In this document: piece after piece, positions 36,757-45,353 of the stretch
Layout of the letters: each line of letters begins with the position of its first letter
How positions within the stretch are numbered: position 1 is the first letter of the stretch
NCBI RefSeq assembly: GCF_000177675.1
Contig: NZ_ADGX01000023.1
Span: 16,239 to 80,238, forward strand
DNA from: Parafrankia sp. EUN1f
GTDB lineage: Bacteria > Actinomycetota > Actinomycetes > Frankiales > Frankiaceae
Length of the DNA stretch: 64,000 nt
Reading direction: 5' to 3'
Notes under the pieces: model-generated
What the model was told of the DNA's origin: nothing
The model's database searches: none
The model's input: only the letters and a program-made list of their open reading frames with translations
Made by a program: the position numbers and the translations under genes

Positions 36757-36797
36757 GTTCACGGTGAACCGGCGTTCATTTGATGAACCGCCGTTCA
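36757..36797. promoter_or_regulatory. Cluster of three overlapping palindromes
   Basis: GGTTCACGGTGAACC (36757-36771) overlaps TGAACCGGCGTTCA (36765-36778); TGAACCGCCGTTCA (36784-36797) follows 19 bp on, about two helical turns. This resembles a tandem TetR/GntR-type operator. The regulator is not in the immediate vicinity. Confidence 0.55.
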
Positions 36798-36807
36798 ATG
36801 CCCCTCG

Positions 36808-36861
36808 TCCATCTCGCGGTCCGAGGCCGGGATGCCGCGGGTCCGAGTCGACGATGGAAGA
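36808..36861. repeat. Dispersed 54-bp repeat, copy 2
   Basis: Matches 32171-32224 at 47 of 54 positions, same orientation, 4.6 kb away. Confidence 0.85.
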
Positions 36862-37043
36862 AGATCAATGCGGTCGATCGATTTCGACCACAATACAGAT
36901 GGCTGTCGCTTTGTGCATGGAATGCCTTCAGGTGTACTTGTTACGTCAAAGCTGACATCGACTCAGAATTTCGGGGCGCAACGGATGTACCGGCCTATTT
37001 CGACTTCGACCTCGACTTCGGCGCGGACCTGATCGATCGCGGC

Positions 37044-37083
37044 CGGAATCAGAGCGCGTCCCGCGGAATCAGGGCGCGTCCCG
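37044..37083. repeat. 20-bp tandem duplication
   Basis: Two copies of CGGAATCAGRGCGCGTCCCG with one or two differences. Confidence 0.75.
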
Positions 37084-37156
37084 GATGCGTACAAGGTGTG
37101 CCCCGCGTTTCGGTGGTGCGGGGCGCGGGCTGGCGCGCCGGATGCGTCCGGTTCGC

Positions 37157-38035
37157 TCAGGCGTCGGCCGGCCGGGGCCGGCTCTGCGGTGGCCTGCGCG
37201 GCGGCGCGAGGCGGGAGACAGGCAGGCGGTCGCATTCGAGGCGGATGCGGTCATCACGGACCGCCCGCAGGGTCGCGAGGAACTCCGCGCGCGGAATCTC
37301 CTGCACGCCGAGCGTGATCAGGTGCTCGGTGGTGAGCTGCGTGTCGAGGAGCACCCCGCCGGCCTGCCCGAAGCGGTCCAGGAAGTCGACCAGGGCGACC
37401 TTCGACGCGTCCGAGGCGCGGTGGAACATGGACTCACCGCAGAAGATCCGCCCGACGAGCACGCCGTACATCCCGCCGACCAGGCGGTCGTCGTCCCAGA
37501 TCTCGATGCTGTGGGCCCAGCCGCAGGCATGCAGTTCGGCGAAGCCCTCAATGAGGTCCTCGGTTATCCACTGGTGCGGGCCGTCCCGCCGGCAGTGGCG
37601 CACGACATCCACGAAGGATTCGTTCATGGTGCTGGTCCAGCTGCTGTTGCGCAGACGTTTGACCAGCGAGCGGCGGACCCGCATCGTGCCGGGCGCGAGC
37701 ACGGTCCGCGGATCCGGGCACCACCAGGGCGGGTCCAGCAGCTCCGGGTTCCCACCGGCGGTCCGGCGGCGGCGACCGGTCCGCGCGGCCGGGATCCGGG
37801 GAATCGCCCCGCGGGCGACGGCCACGCCCAGTGCCGCGCGCAGCTCGTCGGCCTCGGCGGGATCGTCGGTCGGCCACGGGAAGGCCCCCTGGCGGTAGGC
37901 CCCGACCAGGGTCGCCGGGGTCATCCCGCCGCCGGCGGCGACCGGCCCGTATGACGGGGCCTGATCCAGGTACCGGGCCAGGATCGGATGGTCCCAGCCC
38001 GAGGAGGGCGGTTCGGGGCTCGGTGGGGTCAGCAT
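37157..38035 (-). CDS. aat: Leucyl/phenylalanyl-tRNA-protein transferase
   Basis: A 292-residue N-end-rule enzyme that adds Leu or Phe to N-terminal Arg/Lys of target proteins. Hallmarks are QGAFPWPTDD, PPWWCPDPRTVL, TMNESFVDVVRHC, WITEDLIEGFAELHACGWAHSIE and GGMYGVLVGRIFCGESMFH. An Arg-rich insertion (RTGRRRRTAGGN) splits the N-terminal domain. Its ATG overlaps the end of the GGDEF-EAL gene by 7 bp, so the two are probably co-translated. Confidence 0.95.
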   Translation of the reverse strand: MLTPPSPEPPSSGWDHPILARYLDQAPSYGPVAAGGGMTPATLVGAYRQGAFPWPTDDPAEADELRAALGVAVARGAIPRIPAARTGRRRRTAGGNPELLDPPWWCPDPRTVLAPGTMRVRRSLVKRLRNSSWTSTMNESFVDVVRHCRRDGPHQWITEDLIEGFAELHACGWAHSIEIWDDDRLVGGMYGVLVGRIFCGESMFHRASDASKVALVDFLDRFGQAGGVLLDTQLTTEHLITLGVQEIPRAEFLATLRAVRDDRIRLECDRLPVSRLAPPRRPPQSRPRPADA

Positions 38036-40371
38036 CGCAGCGGACCCATCGGAGTCGGGGCCGGAGCCGGCGTCGGGGTCAGCTGCTGCGCGCAGTCCTG
38101 GTGGCCGAGCGCGGACAGGGTCGCCGTCAGCTCGGTCGCGGGCCGCGGCTGGCCCAGGAAGTAGCCCTGGGCCAGGTCACACCCGTAGCTGCGCAGCTTG
38201 GCGAGCACGCTCGCACTGTCCACGCCCTCCACCACGATCCGCAGGCCCAGCGCGTGCGCGAGCCCGATCGTCGACCGCACGATCGCCTCCGCCTTCTGCC
38301 GGCGCCGCTCGGACCCGTCCTCCAGCCGTGTGACGAACGACTTGTCCAGCTTCAGGATGTCGACCGGAAGCTCCTGGAGGTACGCGAGCGAGGAGTAGCC
38401 CGTGCCGTAGTCGTCGACGGCGATCTTCACCCCGAGCTCGCGCAGCTCGTCCAGCACCGCGGCGGAGCGCACGAGGTCGCGCATCAGCGTCGTCTCGGTG
38501 ATCTCCACCTCCAGCGCCGAGGGCGGCAGGCCGTACTGGTGCAGCAGCCCGCGGACCTGGTCCGGGAAGGCGCGGTCGAGCAGGTCCGAGGCGGCGAGGT
38601 TGACGGCGACCGTCATGTCGACACCGCCGTCCCACCAGCGCCGGCACTGGGCGAGCGCCAGCTCCAGCACCTCGATGGTGAGCTTGCGCATCAGCCCCGC
38701 CTGCTCGGCGAGCGGCACGAAGGCGTCCGGTGCCAGCAGGCCCCGGGTCGGGTGCCGCCAGCGGACGAGGGCCTCCACACCGTGCGGGCTCCCGGAGCCG
38801 AGATCGACCTTCACCTGGTAGTGGACCTCGATCTGGCCGGTCCCCAGCGCCGCCCGCAGCGACTCGATCATGTCGAGGCGCAGCAGCGTGTCGACCTCCG
38901 CGCCGGGCCGGTAGTAGCCGACGCCGGTCCGGCCGGCCTTCGCGCCGTACATGGCGACATCCGCACGTTGGAGCAACGTCTGCGCGTCGAGCGCGTGTTC
39001 CGGGTAGAGGGCCGCGCCGATGCTCGCGCCGACGTGCAGGGTCATCCCGCCGACCTCGAACGGGCCCGACAGCGCCTGCAGCACCCGCTCGGCCACCAGT
39101 CGGGCGGCGTCGGCATCGGCGTCCTCCAGCAGCACGGCGAACTCGTCTCCGCCGAGGCGAGCCTGTAGATCACCGGGCCGCAGGGCGCCCGAGATGCGGG
39201 CGCCGACCTCGATGAGCAGCGCGTCGCCCAGGTGGTGGCCGAACGAGTCGTTGATCTCCTTGAAGCGGTCCAGGTCGAGCAGGAGCAGCGCGGACGAGTC
39301 GCCCTGCCCGGAGTTCATCTCCATCTGGGAGAGCCGTTCGAGGAAACCCCGCCGGTTCGTCAGCCCGGTGAGATCGTCGGTGTGGGCCAGCGCCCTGCTC
39401 TCGGCGAGCTGCTGGACCTCGATGAAGGTCATCGCGGCGCGGGCGAGCGCGGCGAGCACGGTCGTCGCCGCCAGGATCACCGTCACCAGCGGAAGGTCCA
39501 CGGTCGATCCGAGCACGAGCAGCGCGATCGCCACGACGCTGAGCACCAGCGGGACGGTGATCACGCTCCAGCCGGACATCCGCGCCGGTCTGCGCCAGGG
39601 CTGGCGTTGCCAGGCCGCGAACGCGGGGGTCAGCAGTGACAGCACCCAGACGATGTCCACCAGGCCCCCCTGTGTGTACCCCCCGTTTGCGATCAGGTAC
39701 AGGACGTAGGAGTCGGCCAGCGCGAAGCCGCCGAGCCCGGTGCCGAGCAGCCACCACACCTGCCCCGGGCGCCAGTCCATCAGCCCGAAGGCGGTGACGA
39801 CCAGCAGGAGCAGCAGCAGGTCGGCGAGCGGGTAGATGAGCCCGAACACGATGGTCGCGGTGTCACCGGGATCCGCCTCCGAGATCCACGGGGTGATTCC
39901 GCTGCACAGCGCGGCCACCCCGAGGACACCGACCAGGGCGTCCAGCCACACGCTCGGGTGAAAGCGAAGGATCCGCTGCCGCAGCAAAAGGATGACCGCG
40001 ACATAGCAGGCGGGGTAGAAGAGGAGCCATCCGATGTCGGCCGCCGAGACGATGCTGTTCTCACCGCTGCCCGCACCGCCCGTGGGCTCTTCGACCACCA
40101 GGCTGAAATAGACGCCGGCGAGGCCGTAGCTGATGATCCCGGCGCCGAACAGTGCCCACGGGGCCCGCGCACCACGCAGCAGCACCGCGCGCAGGATGCA
40201 CAGCAGACCCGACACGACGATGATGGACGTCCGCAGCGCCAGGACGGCCGGCTCGTCGCCGGAGGTGCCGGCCAGCGTGAGCACCGCGTACAGCCCGGCG
40301 GCGAGCAGCAGTGAAAGCTGCGCCAGCCGGATCACGCGGAATCGGCGCGGTGCTGGTGGGGAGACGTTCAA
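38029..40371 (-). CDS. Membrane GGDEF-EAL cyclic-di-GMP protein
   Basis: About 780 residues. The first ~330 are hydrophobic, with 9-10 membrane segments in a MASE-like sensor. The GGDEF domain has LTGLTNRRGF and the active-site LGGDEFAVLLED, so diguanylate cyclase activity is possible; an I-site is not obvious. The EAL domain has GVEALVRWRHP, NLAASD, EITETTLMRD, DDYGTGYSSLAYLQELPVDILKLDKSF and VVEGVD, so the phosphodiesterase also looks intact. The start is uncertain: TTG 40371 or GTG 40335. The gene's last codons overlap aat; the LLM oxidoreductase gene is divergent. Confidence 0.9.
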   Translation of the reverse strand: MNVSPPAPRRFRVIRLAQLSLLLAAGLYAVLTLAGTSGDEPAVLALRTSIIVVSGLLCILRAVLLRGARAPWALFGAGIISYGLAGVYFSLVVEEPTGGAGSGENSIVSAADIGWLLFYPACYVAVILLLRQRILRFHPSVWLDALVGVLGVAALCSGITPWISEADPGDTATIVFGLIYPLADLLLLLLVVTAFGLMDWRPGQVWWLLGTGLGGFALADSYVLYLIANGGYTQGGLVDIVWVLSLLTPAFAAWQRQPWRRPARMSGWSVITVPLVLSVVAIALLVLGSTVDLPLVTVILAATTVLAALARAAMTFIEVQQLAESRALAHTDDLTGLTNRRGFLERLSQMEMNSGQGDSSALLLLDLDRFKEINDSFGHHLGDALLIEVGARISGALRPGDLQARLGGDEFAVLLEDADADAARLVAERVLQALSGPFEVGGMTLHVGASIGAALYPEHALDAQTLLQRADVAMYGAKAGRTGVGYYRPGAEVDTLLRLDMIESLRAALGTGQIEVHYQVKVDLGSGSPHGVEALVRWRHPTRGLLAPDAFVPLAEQAGLMRKLTIEVLELALAQCRRWWDGGVDMTVAVNLAASDLLDRAFPDQVRGLLHQYGLPPSALEVEITETTLMRDLVRSAAVLDELRELGVKIAVDDYGTGYSSLAYLQELPVDILKLDKSFVTRLEDGSERRRQKAEAIVRSTIGLAHALGLRIVVEGVDSASVLAKLRSYGCDLAQGYFLGQPRPATELTATLSALGHQDCAQQLTPTPAPAPTPMGPLRC

Positions 40372-40611
40372 CCGCCACTCGCCCGATCTCCGCAAACGGC
40401 ACGGCTGGTGGCTGGCCTGGACATAGGCCAAATTCTGCTGCACGCGACCTCGTGAGCTGCAATGGGTGGTGGTCCGTGGCGGGAGGTCTGGGTGCACGTT
40501 GTCCGGGGTGGACGTCGCACGGGCGGATGCTGGTGTCGACAGCGTCGCCGCGTGGTCTGATGACGGGAACAAACCGAGTCCCGGACGGCCGCGCCGTTGG
40601 GAGGAGACGAC

Positions 40612-41484
40612 GTGCGACTTGGCGTTCAGATTCCGGACTTCACCCGTCCCACGGGGCCCGCGGACCTCGGGCCCGCGCTCGCCGAGGTCGCCCGGGAGGT
40701 GGACACGGCGGGGTTCGACTATCTGGCGGTGATGGACCACTTCTTCCAGATCGCCTTCGTCGGCCCGCCCGAGCACGACATGCTGGAGGCTTACACGACA
40801 CTCGGCTTTCTGGCGGCGAACACGAGCCGGGTCACCCTCCTGACGTTGGTCACGGGGACCGTTTACCGGGAACCGGGGGTTCTGGCCAAAATCATCAGCA
40901 CCCTCGACGTGCTCTCCGGCGGCCGGGCGATGCTCGGCATCGGCGCGGCCTGGAACGAGGAGGAATCGGTCGGGCTGGGCATTCCCTTTCCGCCCGTCGC
41001 GGAGCGGTTCGAGCGGCTCGAGGAGACCCTGCAGATCTGCCTGCGGATGTGGTCGGAGGACGAAAGCCCCTGGTCCGGGAAGCACTACCAGCTGGCCCGG
41101 CCGCTGAACGTTCCCGCGCCGCTCACCCGCCCGCACCCGCCGATCATGATCGGCGGTGGGGGAGAGAAGAAGACGCTGCGGCTGGTGGCGAAATACGGGC
41201 AGGCCTGCAACCTCTTCTTCGGTCCGGAGCTGCGGCACAAGCTGGACGTCCTGCGCCGGCACTGTGACGCCGAGGGGCGCGATTACGACGAGATCACCAA
41301 GACCTGCTACTACTCGTTCGACGTGGGTCCCTCCGGCGAGAACGTCGGGCGAATCCTGGACGATCTCGGTTCGCTGGCCGACCTCGGCGTGTCGGTCGCG
41401 CTCGGGAGCGTCGCCGGCGTGTGGGACGTCGAACCGCTGCGGATCCTGGGCGAGCGGGTGGTCCCGGCGGCCGCCAAGCTCTGA
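40612..41484 (+). CDS. LLM-class F420-dependent oxidoreductase
   Basis: About 290 residues with the luciferase-like TIM barrel: MRLGVQIPDFTRPT, GFDYLAVMDHFFQIAFVGPPEHDMLEAYTTLGFLA, TLVTGTVYREPGVLAKIISTLDVLSGGRAMLGIGAAWNEEE and PPIMIGGGGEKKTLRLVAKYGQACNLF, the pattern of F420-binding actinobacterial enzymes. GTG 40612 is preceded by GAGGAG (40601-40606) with 5 nt spacing, which decides the start. Likely reduces an unknown small molecule with reduced F420. Confidence 0.92.
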   Translation: MRLGVQIPDFTRPTGPADLGPALAEVAREVDTAGFDYLAVMDHFFQIAFVGPPEHDMLEAYTTLGFLAANTSRVTLLTLVTGTVYREPGVLAKIISTLDVLSGGRAMLGIGAAWNEEESVGLGIPFPPVAERFERLEETLQICLRMWSEDESPWSGKHYQLARPLNVPAPLTRPHPPIMIGGGGEKKTLRLVAKYGQACNLFFGPELRHKLDVLRRHCDAEGRDYDEITKTCYYSFDVGPSGENVGRILDDLGSLADLGVSVALGSVAGVWDVEPLRILGERVVPAAAKL

Positions 41485-41651
41485 CCCGGGACTCACGGCC
41501 CGGGACCGACCGGCCGGGCTCACGGCGCCGGCCTCACGGCGCCGGCCTCACAGCGCAGGATCCGAGGTCGGCGTCCTGGGCCCGGACTGGGGCCCGGCAC
41601 CGGCGGCCGAGACCAGCCGCCGGCGCCGGGCCGGTCCGGGGGAGCGGCGGG

Positions 41652-42482
41652 TCAGCCCTTCCACAGGTCGCGGACGCTGTCCGCGACCGCGGCGGCCTGT
41701 GCCCGTCCCGCCCGGGCGGCGTCGGCACGGATCGCCGGGTCGAGAATGTTCGAGCCGAACGCGGCCCGGGACGTCTCGTCCGCGGCGACCACGAGTACCC
41801 GGCTGCCCGCGCGTTCGAGGCGCCGCACCTCGGTCGGAATGCCCAGGCCGTTGACCGGGGCGAGTATCAGCACCCGTTCGTGGCCCTCCGCCAGATCGGC
41901 ATTGATCACGGATCGCATTCCGCCGTCGACATACCGGCGGTGGTCCACGGTCACCGGCGGAAACACGCCGGGCAGTGCGGAGCTCGCCGCCACCGCGTCG
42001 ACCAGGTGGACTCCCGAGTCGCGGTCGAACGCCACCCAGTCACCCGTTTCGGCCTCCACCGCCACCACCATCAGGCGACGGCGGGGCCATTCGCGCACGG
42101 GCAGCCGGCCGGCCACGGTCTGCCAGCGATCCTCTTCTGAGGGGACCGCGGCAGCCAGCGCGTACGCACCGATTCGGGCCCTGGCGTCGCGTGCGCCCCG
42201 AGAGCCCGCGGTGACCTGGGCAAGGGTCGACATGAGTTCGCTGTAGTCGAATTCGACGGTCGGTTCAGCGGCCGGGTCGGCGGGAGCCAGCTGCCGTGAA
42301 TACAGCAGGTCCAGGTCCGCGCCACTGCTGATCATCGTGCCCACGGCAGAGCCTGCCGAGGTTCCGACGACCAGATCGGCATCGGTCACATCGATGCCCG
42401 CCTCCGCGAGACCGACCAGCAGGCCGATCTCCCAGGCGATGCCGGCCACGCCTCCGCCGCCGAGGACCAGCGCGTGCCGCAT
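41652..42482 (-). CDS. Patatin-like phospholipase (RssA family)
   Basis: About 276 residues. Oxyanion loop LVLGGGGVAGIAWEIG, nucleophile elbow VVGTSAGSAVG (Ser) and the aspartate of the dyad in YVDGGMRS. The fold matches bacterial patatin-like serine hydrolases that cleave acyl chains from lipids. Start ATG 42482 (MRHALVLGGGG…) fits the family. No transmembrane segment. Physiological substrate unknown. Confidence 0.92.
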   Translation of the reverse strand: MRHALVLGGGGVAGIAWEIGLLVGLAEAGIDVTDADLVVGTSAGSAVGTMISSGADLDLLYSRQLAPADPAAEPTVEFDYSELMSTLAQVTAGSRGARDARARIGAYALAAAVPSEEDRWQTVAGRLPVREWPRRRLMVVAVEAETGDWVAFDRDSGVHLVDAVAASSALPGVFPPVTVDHRRYVDGGMRSVINADLAEGHERVLILAPVNGLGIPTEVRRLERAGSRVLVVAADETSRAAFGSNILDPAIRADAARAGRAQAAAVADSVRDLWKG

Positions 42483-42888
42483 CCAACACACCTCTCCGCG
42501 ACGGCCCTCGTCAGGGCGCGTCGCTTTCAGAAGGGCTTTTGGGAAGTACGCACCGGAGGTGGCAAGCCACCGCCGAAATCACCCGACAGTGCCATGCCAT
42601 TGCGGCATGGAGATCGCTGCGGTGTAGATAAAGGGGCGGTGACCAGGCTCGATCGACAGCGGCCCGCCTGTGCGTTAGAGCAAGTGCGGCGGGCGGCGGT
42701 CGGGGAGCCTTCTCCAGCCGGGTTCGGTGCGAATCGTGTCGCGGCCTCCGGATCCGCATCGCGAGGGGGTGTCGGGGTTCACGTCCCGGGATAGCCGATC
42801 CGGGTCTGCAGTGCCAGGGTGACATTGCCAGGGTGACATTCCGGGGCAGGTCACCATGCCGAACATCGGAGCATCTTCGGGAGGTCAT
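42483..42888. other. Divergent intergenic region patatin / DNA methyltransferase
   Basis: 406 bp with no coding support. Holds the hairpin CCATGCC-ATTGC-GGCATGG (42592-42610) and a perfect 14-bp tandem duplication at 42813-42840. Possible control region for the methyltransferase. Confidence 0.5.
42813..42840. repeat. 14-bp tandem duplication upstream of DNA methyltransferase
   Basis: TGCCAGGGTGACAT twice without a spacer, 49 bp upstream of the methyltransferase start; the GTGAC core makes it a candidate operator. Confidence 0.75.
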
Positions 42889-44136
42889 ATGACCGCGGCC
42901 ATTGACCGGACGTCCCTGGCGCGAAACGAACACTTCACATTTCGGGCGAACCATGGCGTCGGGCGGCACGGCTGGCTTCGCCTCACCCCCGCGTTCGGGG
43001 TTCGGCTCGTGCGGGCCCGTCTACGCGAGCTGCCCGCCGGATCGGTCGTCACGGACCCCTTCTCGGGGACCGGAACCACGCCTTTGGCCGCGGCCGAGCT
43101 CGGGCATCTCGGCCAGAGCACCGACGTCAACCCGTTCCTGGTCTGGCTGGGCCGGGCGAAGGTCCGCCATTACCCGCGCGACACCCTCGAGCAGGCCAGT
43201 GCCGCGGCCCGGGACGTGGCGGCCGGCGCCGCCCGCAGCGATCGCGACAAGGCGCTGTGGCAGCCGGACATCCACCGGATCGAGCGCTGGTGGGGACCGG
43301 GTGAGCTGCAGGCGCTGCGGGCGCTGCGGGCCGAGATAGACGCCTTCAGCGGTCCGGTCGCGGACCTGCTCCAGATCGCGCTGTGCCGGGTGCTCATCTC
43401 CGTCAGCAACGCGGCCTTCAACCACCAGTCGATGTCCCTGCGCGCCGGCGCCCCGGCTGTGGGGGCCGCGATCGCGCGGGCCACGATCGCGCGGGCCGCG
43501 ATCGCGAGATGGGAGGCCGAGGCCACGGACCTCATCGAGTCGGCCCGCCTCGACCTGCCCGGCACGGCGACCGTCCACGAGGGGGACTCCCGCGGATGCC
43601 CCGCCCAGCTGCGCCCGGCCGACCTGGTGCTGACCAGCCCGCCCTACGTGAACCGGATGTCCTACATCCGGGAGCTGCGGCCTTACATGTACTGGCTGCG
43701 CTTCCTCGACCGCCCTGTGGAGGCCGGGCAGCTCGACTGGCGCGCGATCGGCGGCACGTGGGGCAGCGCGACGTCGAGGCTGCGCACCTGGCTGCCGAGC
43801 ACATGCACGCCGGTCGACGACGAGCTCGACGCCGTGTGCGCGCGCATCGCCGCCGCCGACGACCGGAGCGGTCCGCTGCTGGCCGCGTACGTCCGGAAAT
43901 ACCACCACGACATGTGGCTGCACTTCCAGGCCAGCACCGGTCTCGTCCGGCCCGGCGGGCGGATCTCCTATATTGTTGGAAACTCCACCTTCTATGGTCA
44001 CGGCGTACCCGCGCAGGACTGGTACGCCTGTATGCTGCGCGAGCTCGGCTATGTCGGTGTAGAGGTCGAGGTAATACGGAAGAGGAACTCGAACAAGGCT
44101 CTCTTCGAGTTCGATGTCCGGGCCTTCCGCCCGTGA
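42889..44136 (+). CDS. Orphan DNA (N4-cytosine/N6-adenine) methyltransferase
   Basis: About 415 residues. SAM motif I VTDPFSGTGTTPLAAAELG is N-terminal, and catalytic motif IV LVLTSPPYVNRMSYI follows ~180 residues later, then GGRISYIVGNSTFYG. TSPPY is most often linked to N4-cytosine methylation. Between them, IARATIARAAIARW comes from a 15-bp DNA repeat. ATG 42889 follows GGGAGG by 4 nt; ATG 42856 is an alternative. No restriction enzyme gene is next to it, so it is an orphan methylase or regulator. Confidence 0.87.
   Translation: MTAAIDRTSLARNEHFTFRANHGVGRHGWLRLTPAFGVRLVRARLRELPAGSVVTDPFSGTGTTPLAAAELGHLGQSTDVNPFLVWLGRAKVRHYPRDTLEQASAAARDVAAGAARSDRDKALWQPDIHRIERWWGPGELQALRALRAEIDAFSGPVADLLQIALCRVLISVSNAAFNHQSMSLRAGAPAVGAAIARATIARAAIARWEAEATDLIESARLDLPGTATVHEGDSRGCPAQLRPADLVLTSPPYVNRMSYIRELRPYMYWLRFLDRPVEAGQLDWRAIGGTWGSATSRLRTWLPSTCTPVDDELDAVCARIAAADDRSGPLLAAYVRKYHHDMWLHFQASTGLVRPGGRISYIVGNSTFYGHGVPAQDWYACMLRELGYVGVEVEVIRKRNSNKALFEFDVRAFRP
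43468..43509 (+). repeat. 15-bp in-frame repeat within methyltransferase
   Basis: Nearly three copies of RCGATCGCGCGGGCC encode IARA pentads; copy-number change would keep the frame. Confidence 0.85.
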
Positions 44137-44211
44137 CATGCCTGGTACGGACCGACCCACCGGCAAGTCCGTCGGACGGCCGTCGTCCGGCCGCCTGCGA
44201 TTATCCTCGGG

Positions 44212-44949
44212 ATGGCAGGGGAAAATGATTCCGACGGAAGCGGGGCGGACAGATATCAGGTGACGACCACCACGACCAGAACACCACCGAAATCGACACC
44301 CGCGACCCGGGTCGCCGTCATCGTCGCAGAGGTTGCAGCGCCGGCGGTGCTCGTCACGGCGCTGCTCGCGCTCATCGCCTGGCACGATGCGCCGGATCCC
44401 GCGCACGCCCTGCTCTGGGGTGCCGTATCCATCCTGTTCGGAACGGTCATCCCGATGGCGTTCATCTTTCACGGGGTGCGGCAGCGCCGATGGTCCGGCC
44501 ATCACGTTCCCGAACGCAGCAAACGGATGGCGCCGATGCTGTTCGGCTGCGCGTCGGTGAGCGCCGGCTGCTTTCTGCTGGCGGTGCTGGGCGCACCGCG
44601 GAATCTGGTCACCGTGTACGCGGCGATCATCGTCGAGGCGCTGATTCTCACGGTGATCACGAAGTTCTGGAAGATCAGCGGACATGTGGCGGCCGCGGCC
44701 AGCTGTGCCACCGTCGTCCTTTTCGTGTTCGGCCCGGCGTTCGTGTTCGGCTGGCTGCTGGTCCCGGTCGTGGCATGGGCGCGGGTACAGGCCCGGACCG
44801 CCCGCCTGGCCGAAGGCCCGGTGGAGGGCCAGGGCTCCGCAGCGGATCATGACGAGCTTGACGGTCACACCCCGGCGCAGGCCGTCGCCGGCGCGGTGGT
44901 GGCCGCGGTGACGGTCACGGCCGCCTACCTGCTCGCCGGCGCCAGGTAA
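44212..44949 (+). CDS. PAP2-like integral membrane protein
   Basis: A 245-residue protein with about six membrane helices after a Thr-rich cytoplasmic N-terminus. Segments FWKISGHVAAAASCATV and DGHTPAQAVAGAVVAAVTV match the C-terminal motifs of actinobacterial PAP2-superfamily proteins (HTPAQ-type), which dephosphorylate isoprenoid or lipid pyrophosphates. The usual KxxxxxxRP motif 1 is not convincingly present, so catalytic ability is uncertain. Follows the DNA methyltransferase by 75 bp on the same strand. Confidence 0.7.
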   Translation: MAGENDSDGSGADRYQVTTTTTRTPPKSTPATRVAVIVAEVAAPAVLVTALLALIAWHDAPDPAHALLWGAVSILFGTVIPMAFIFHGVRQRRWSGHHVPERSKRMAPMLFGCASVSAGCFLLAVLGAPRNLVTVYAAIIVEALILTVITKFWKISGHVAAAASCATVVLFVFGPAFVFGWLLVPVVAWARVQARTARLAEGPVEGQGSAADHDELDGHTPAQAVAGAVVAAVTVTAAYLLAGAR

Positions 44950-44981
44950 CGGGCCGCCCGGCGGGACGTCACTTCGGGGCG

Positions 44982-45353
44982 TCAGCTGCTGGGCGGGTTG
45001 ACGGTGGCCTGGACGGCGACGAACGCGGCGACGGCGAGCACGAGGTACGCGAAGGACCCGCGCAGGCGGTCGGCGGGCAGGTTGACACCGAACCGTCCGG
45101 CCAGCAGTGAGCCGATGATCGCGGTGGCGGTGAACACGGCGGTGATGCCGTGGTCGAGCGTGGCGTCACCGGCATGGGCGGCGAAGCCGGCGGCGGAGTT
45201 GATGACGAGGACAGCCAGGGAGGTGCCGACCGCCAGGGGCATGGGCAGGCCGAGGAACAGCACGAGCGCGGGGACGGCCAGGATGCCGCCGCCACCGCCG
45301 AGCAGGCCGAGCAGGACTCCGATCGCCGCACCGAGGCCCAGCGCGGCGATCAC
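44982..45353 (-). CDS. Half-size TauE/SafE sulfite exporter family protein
   Basis: About 123 residues with four hydrophobic segments. [31 protein letters not shown] is the TauE/SafE N-terminal signature. Most family members have two such repeats (~250 residues); this has one, so it should dimerise or be a truncation. GTG 45353 overlaps the rhodanese gene stop by 4 bp. As last gene in the persulfide operon it would export sulfite made by the CstB-like dioxygenase. Confidence 0.82.
   Translation of the reverse strand: MIAALGLGAAIGVLLGLLGGGGGILAVPALVLFLGLPMPLAVGTSLAVLVINSAAGFAAHAGDATLDHGITAVFTATAIIGSLLAGRFGVNLPADRLRGSFAYLVLAVAAFVAVQATVNPPSS

Larger units (their letters stand above)
36508..37156. 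other. 649-bp non-coding interval with palindromes and repeats
   Basis: Between binding-lipoprotein and aat genes. Locally low GC around 36865-36985. Contains the palindrome cluster 36757-36797, the second copy of the 54-bp dispersed repeat (36808-36861) and a 20-bp duplication at 37044-37083. No protein was recognised. Confidence 0.55.
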
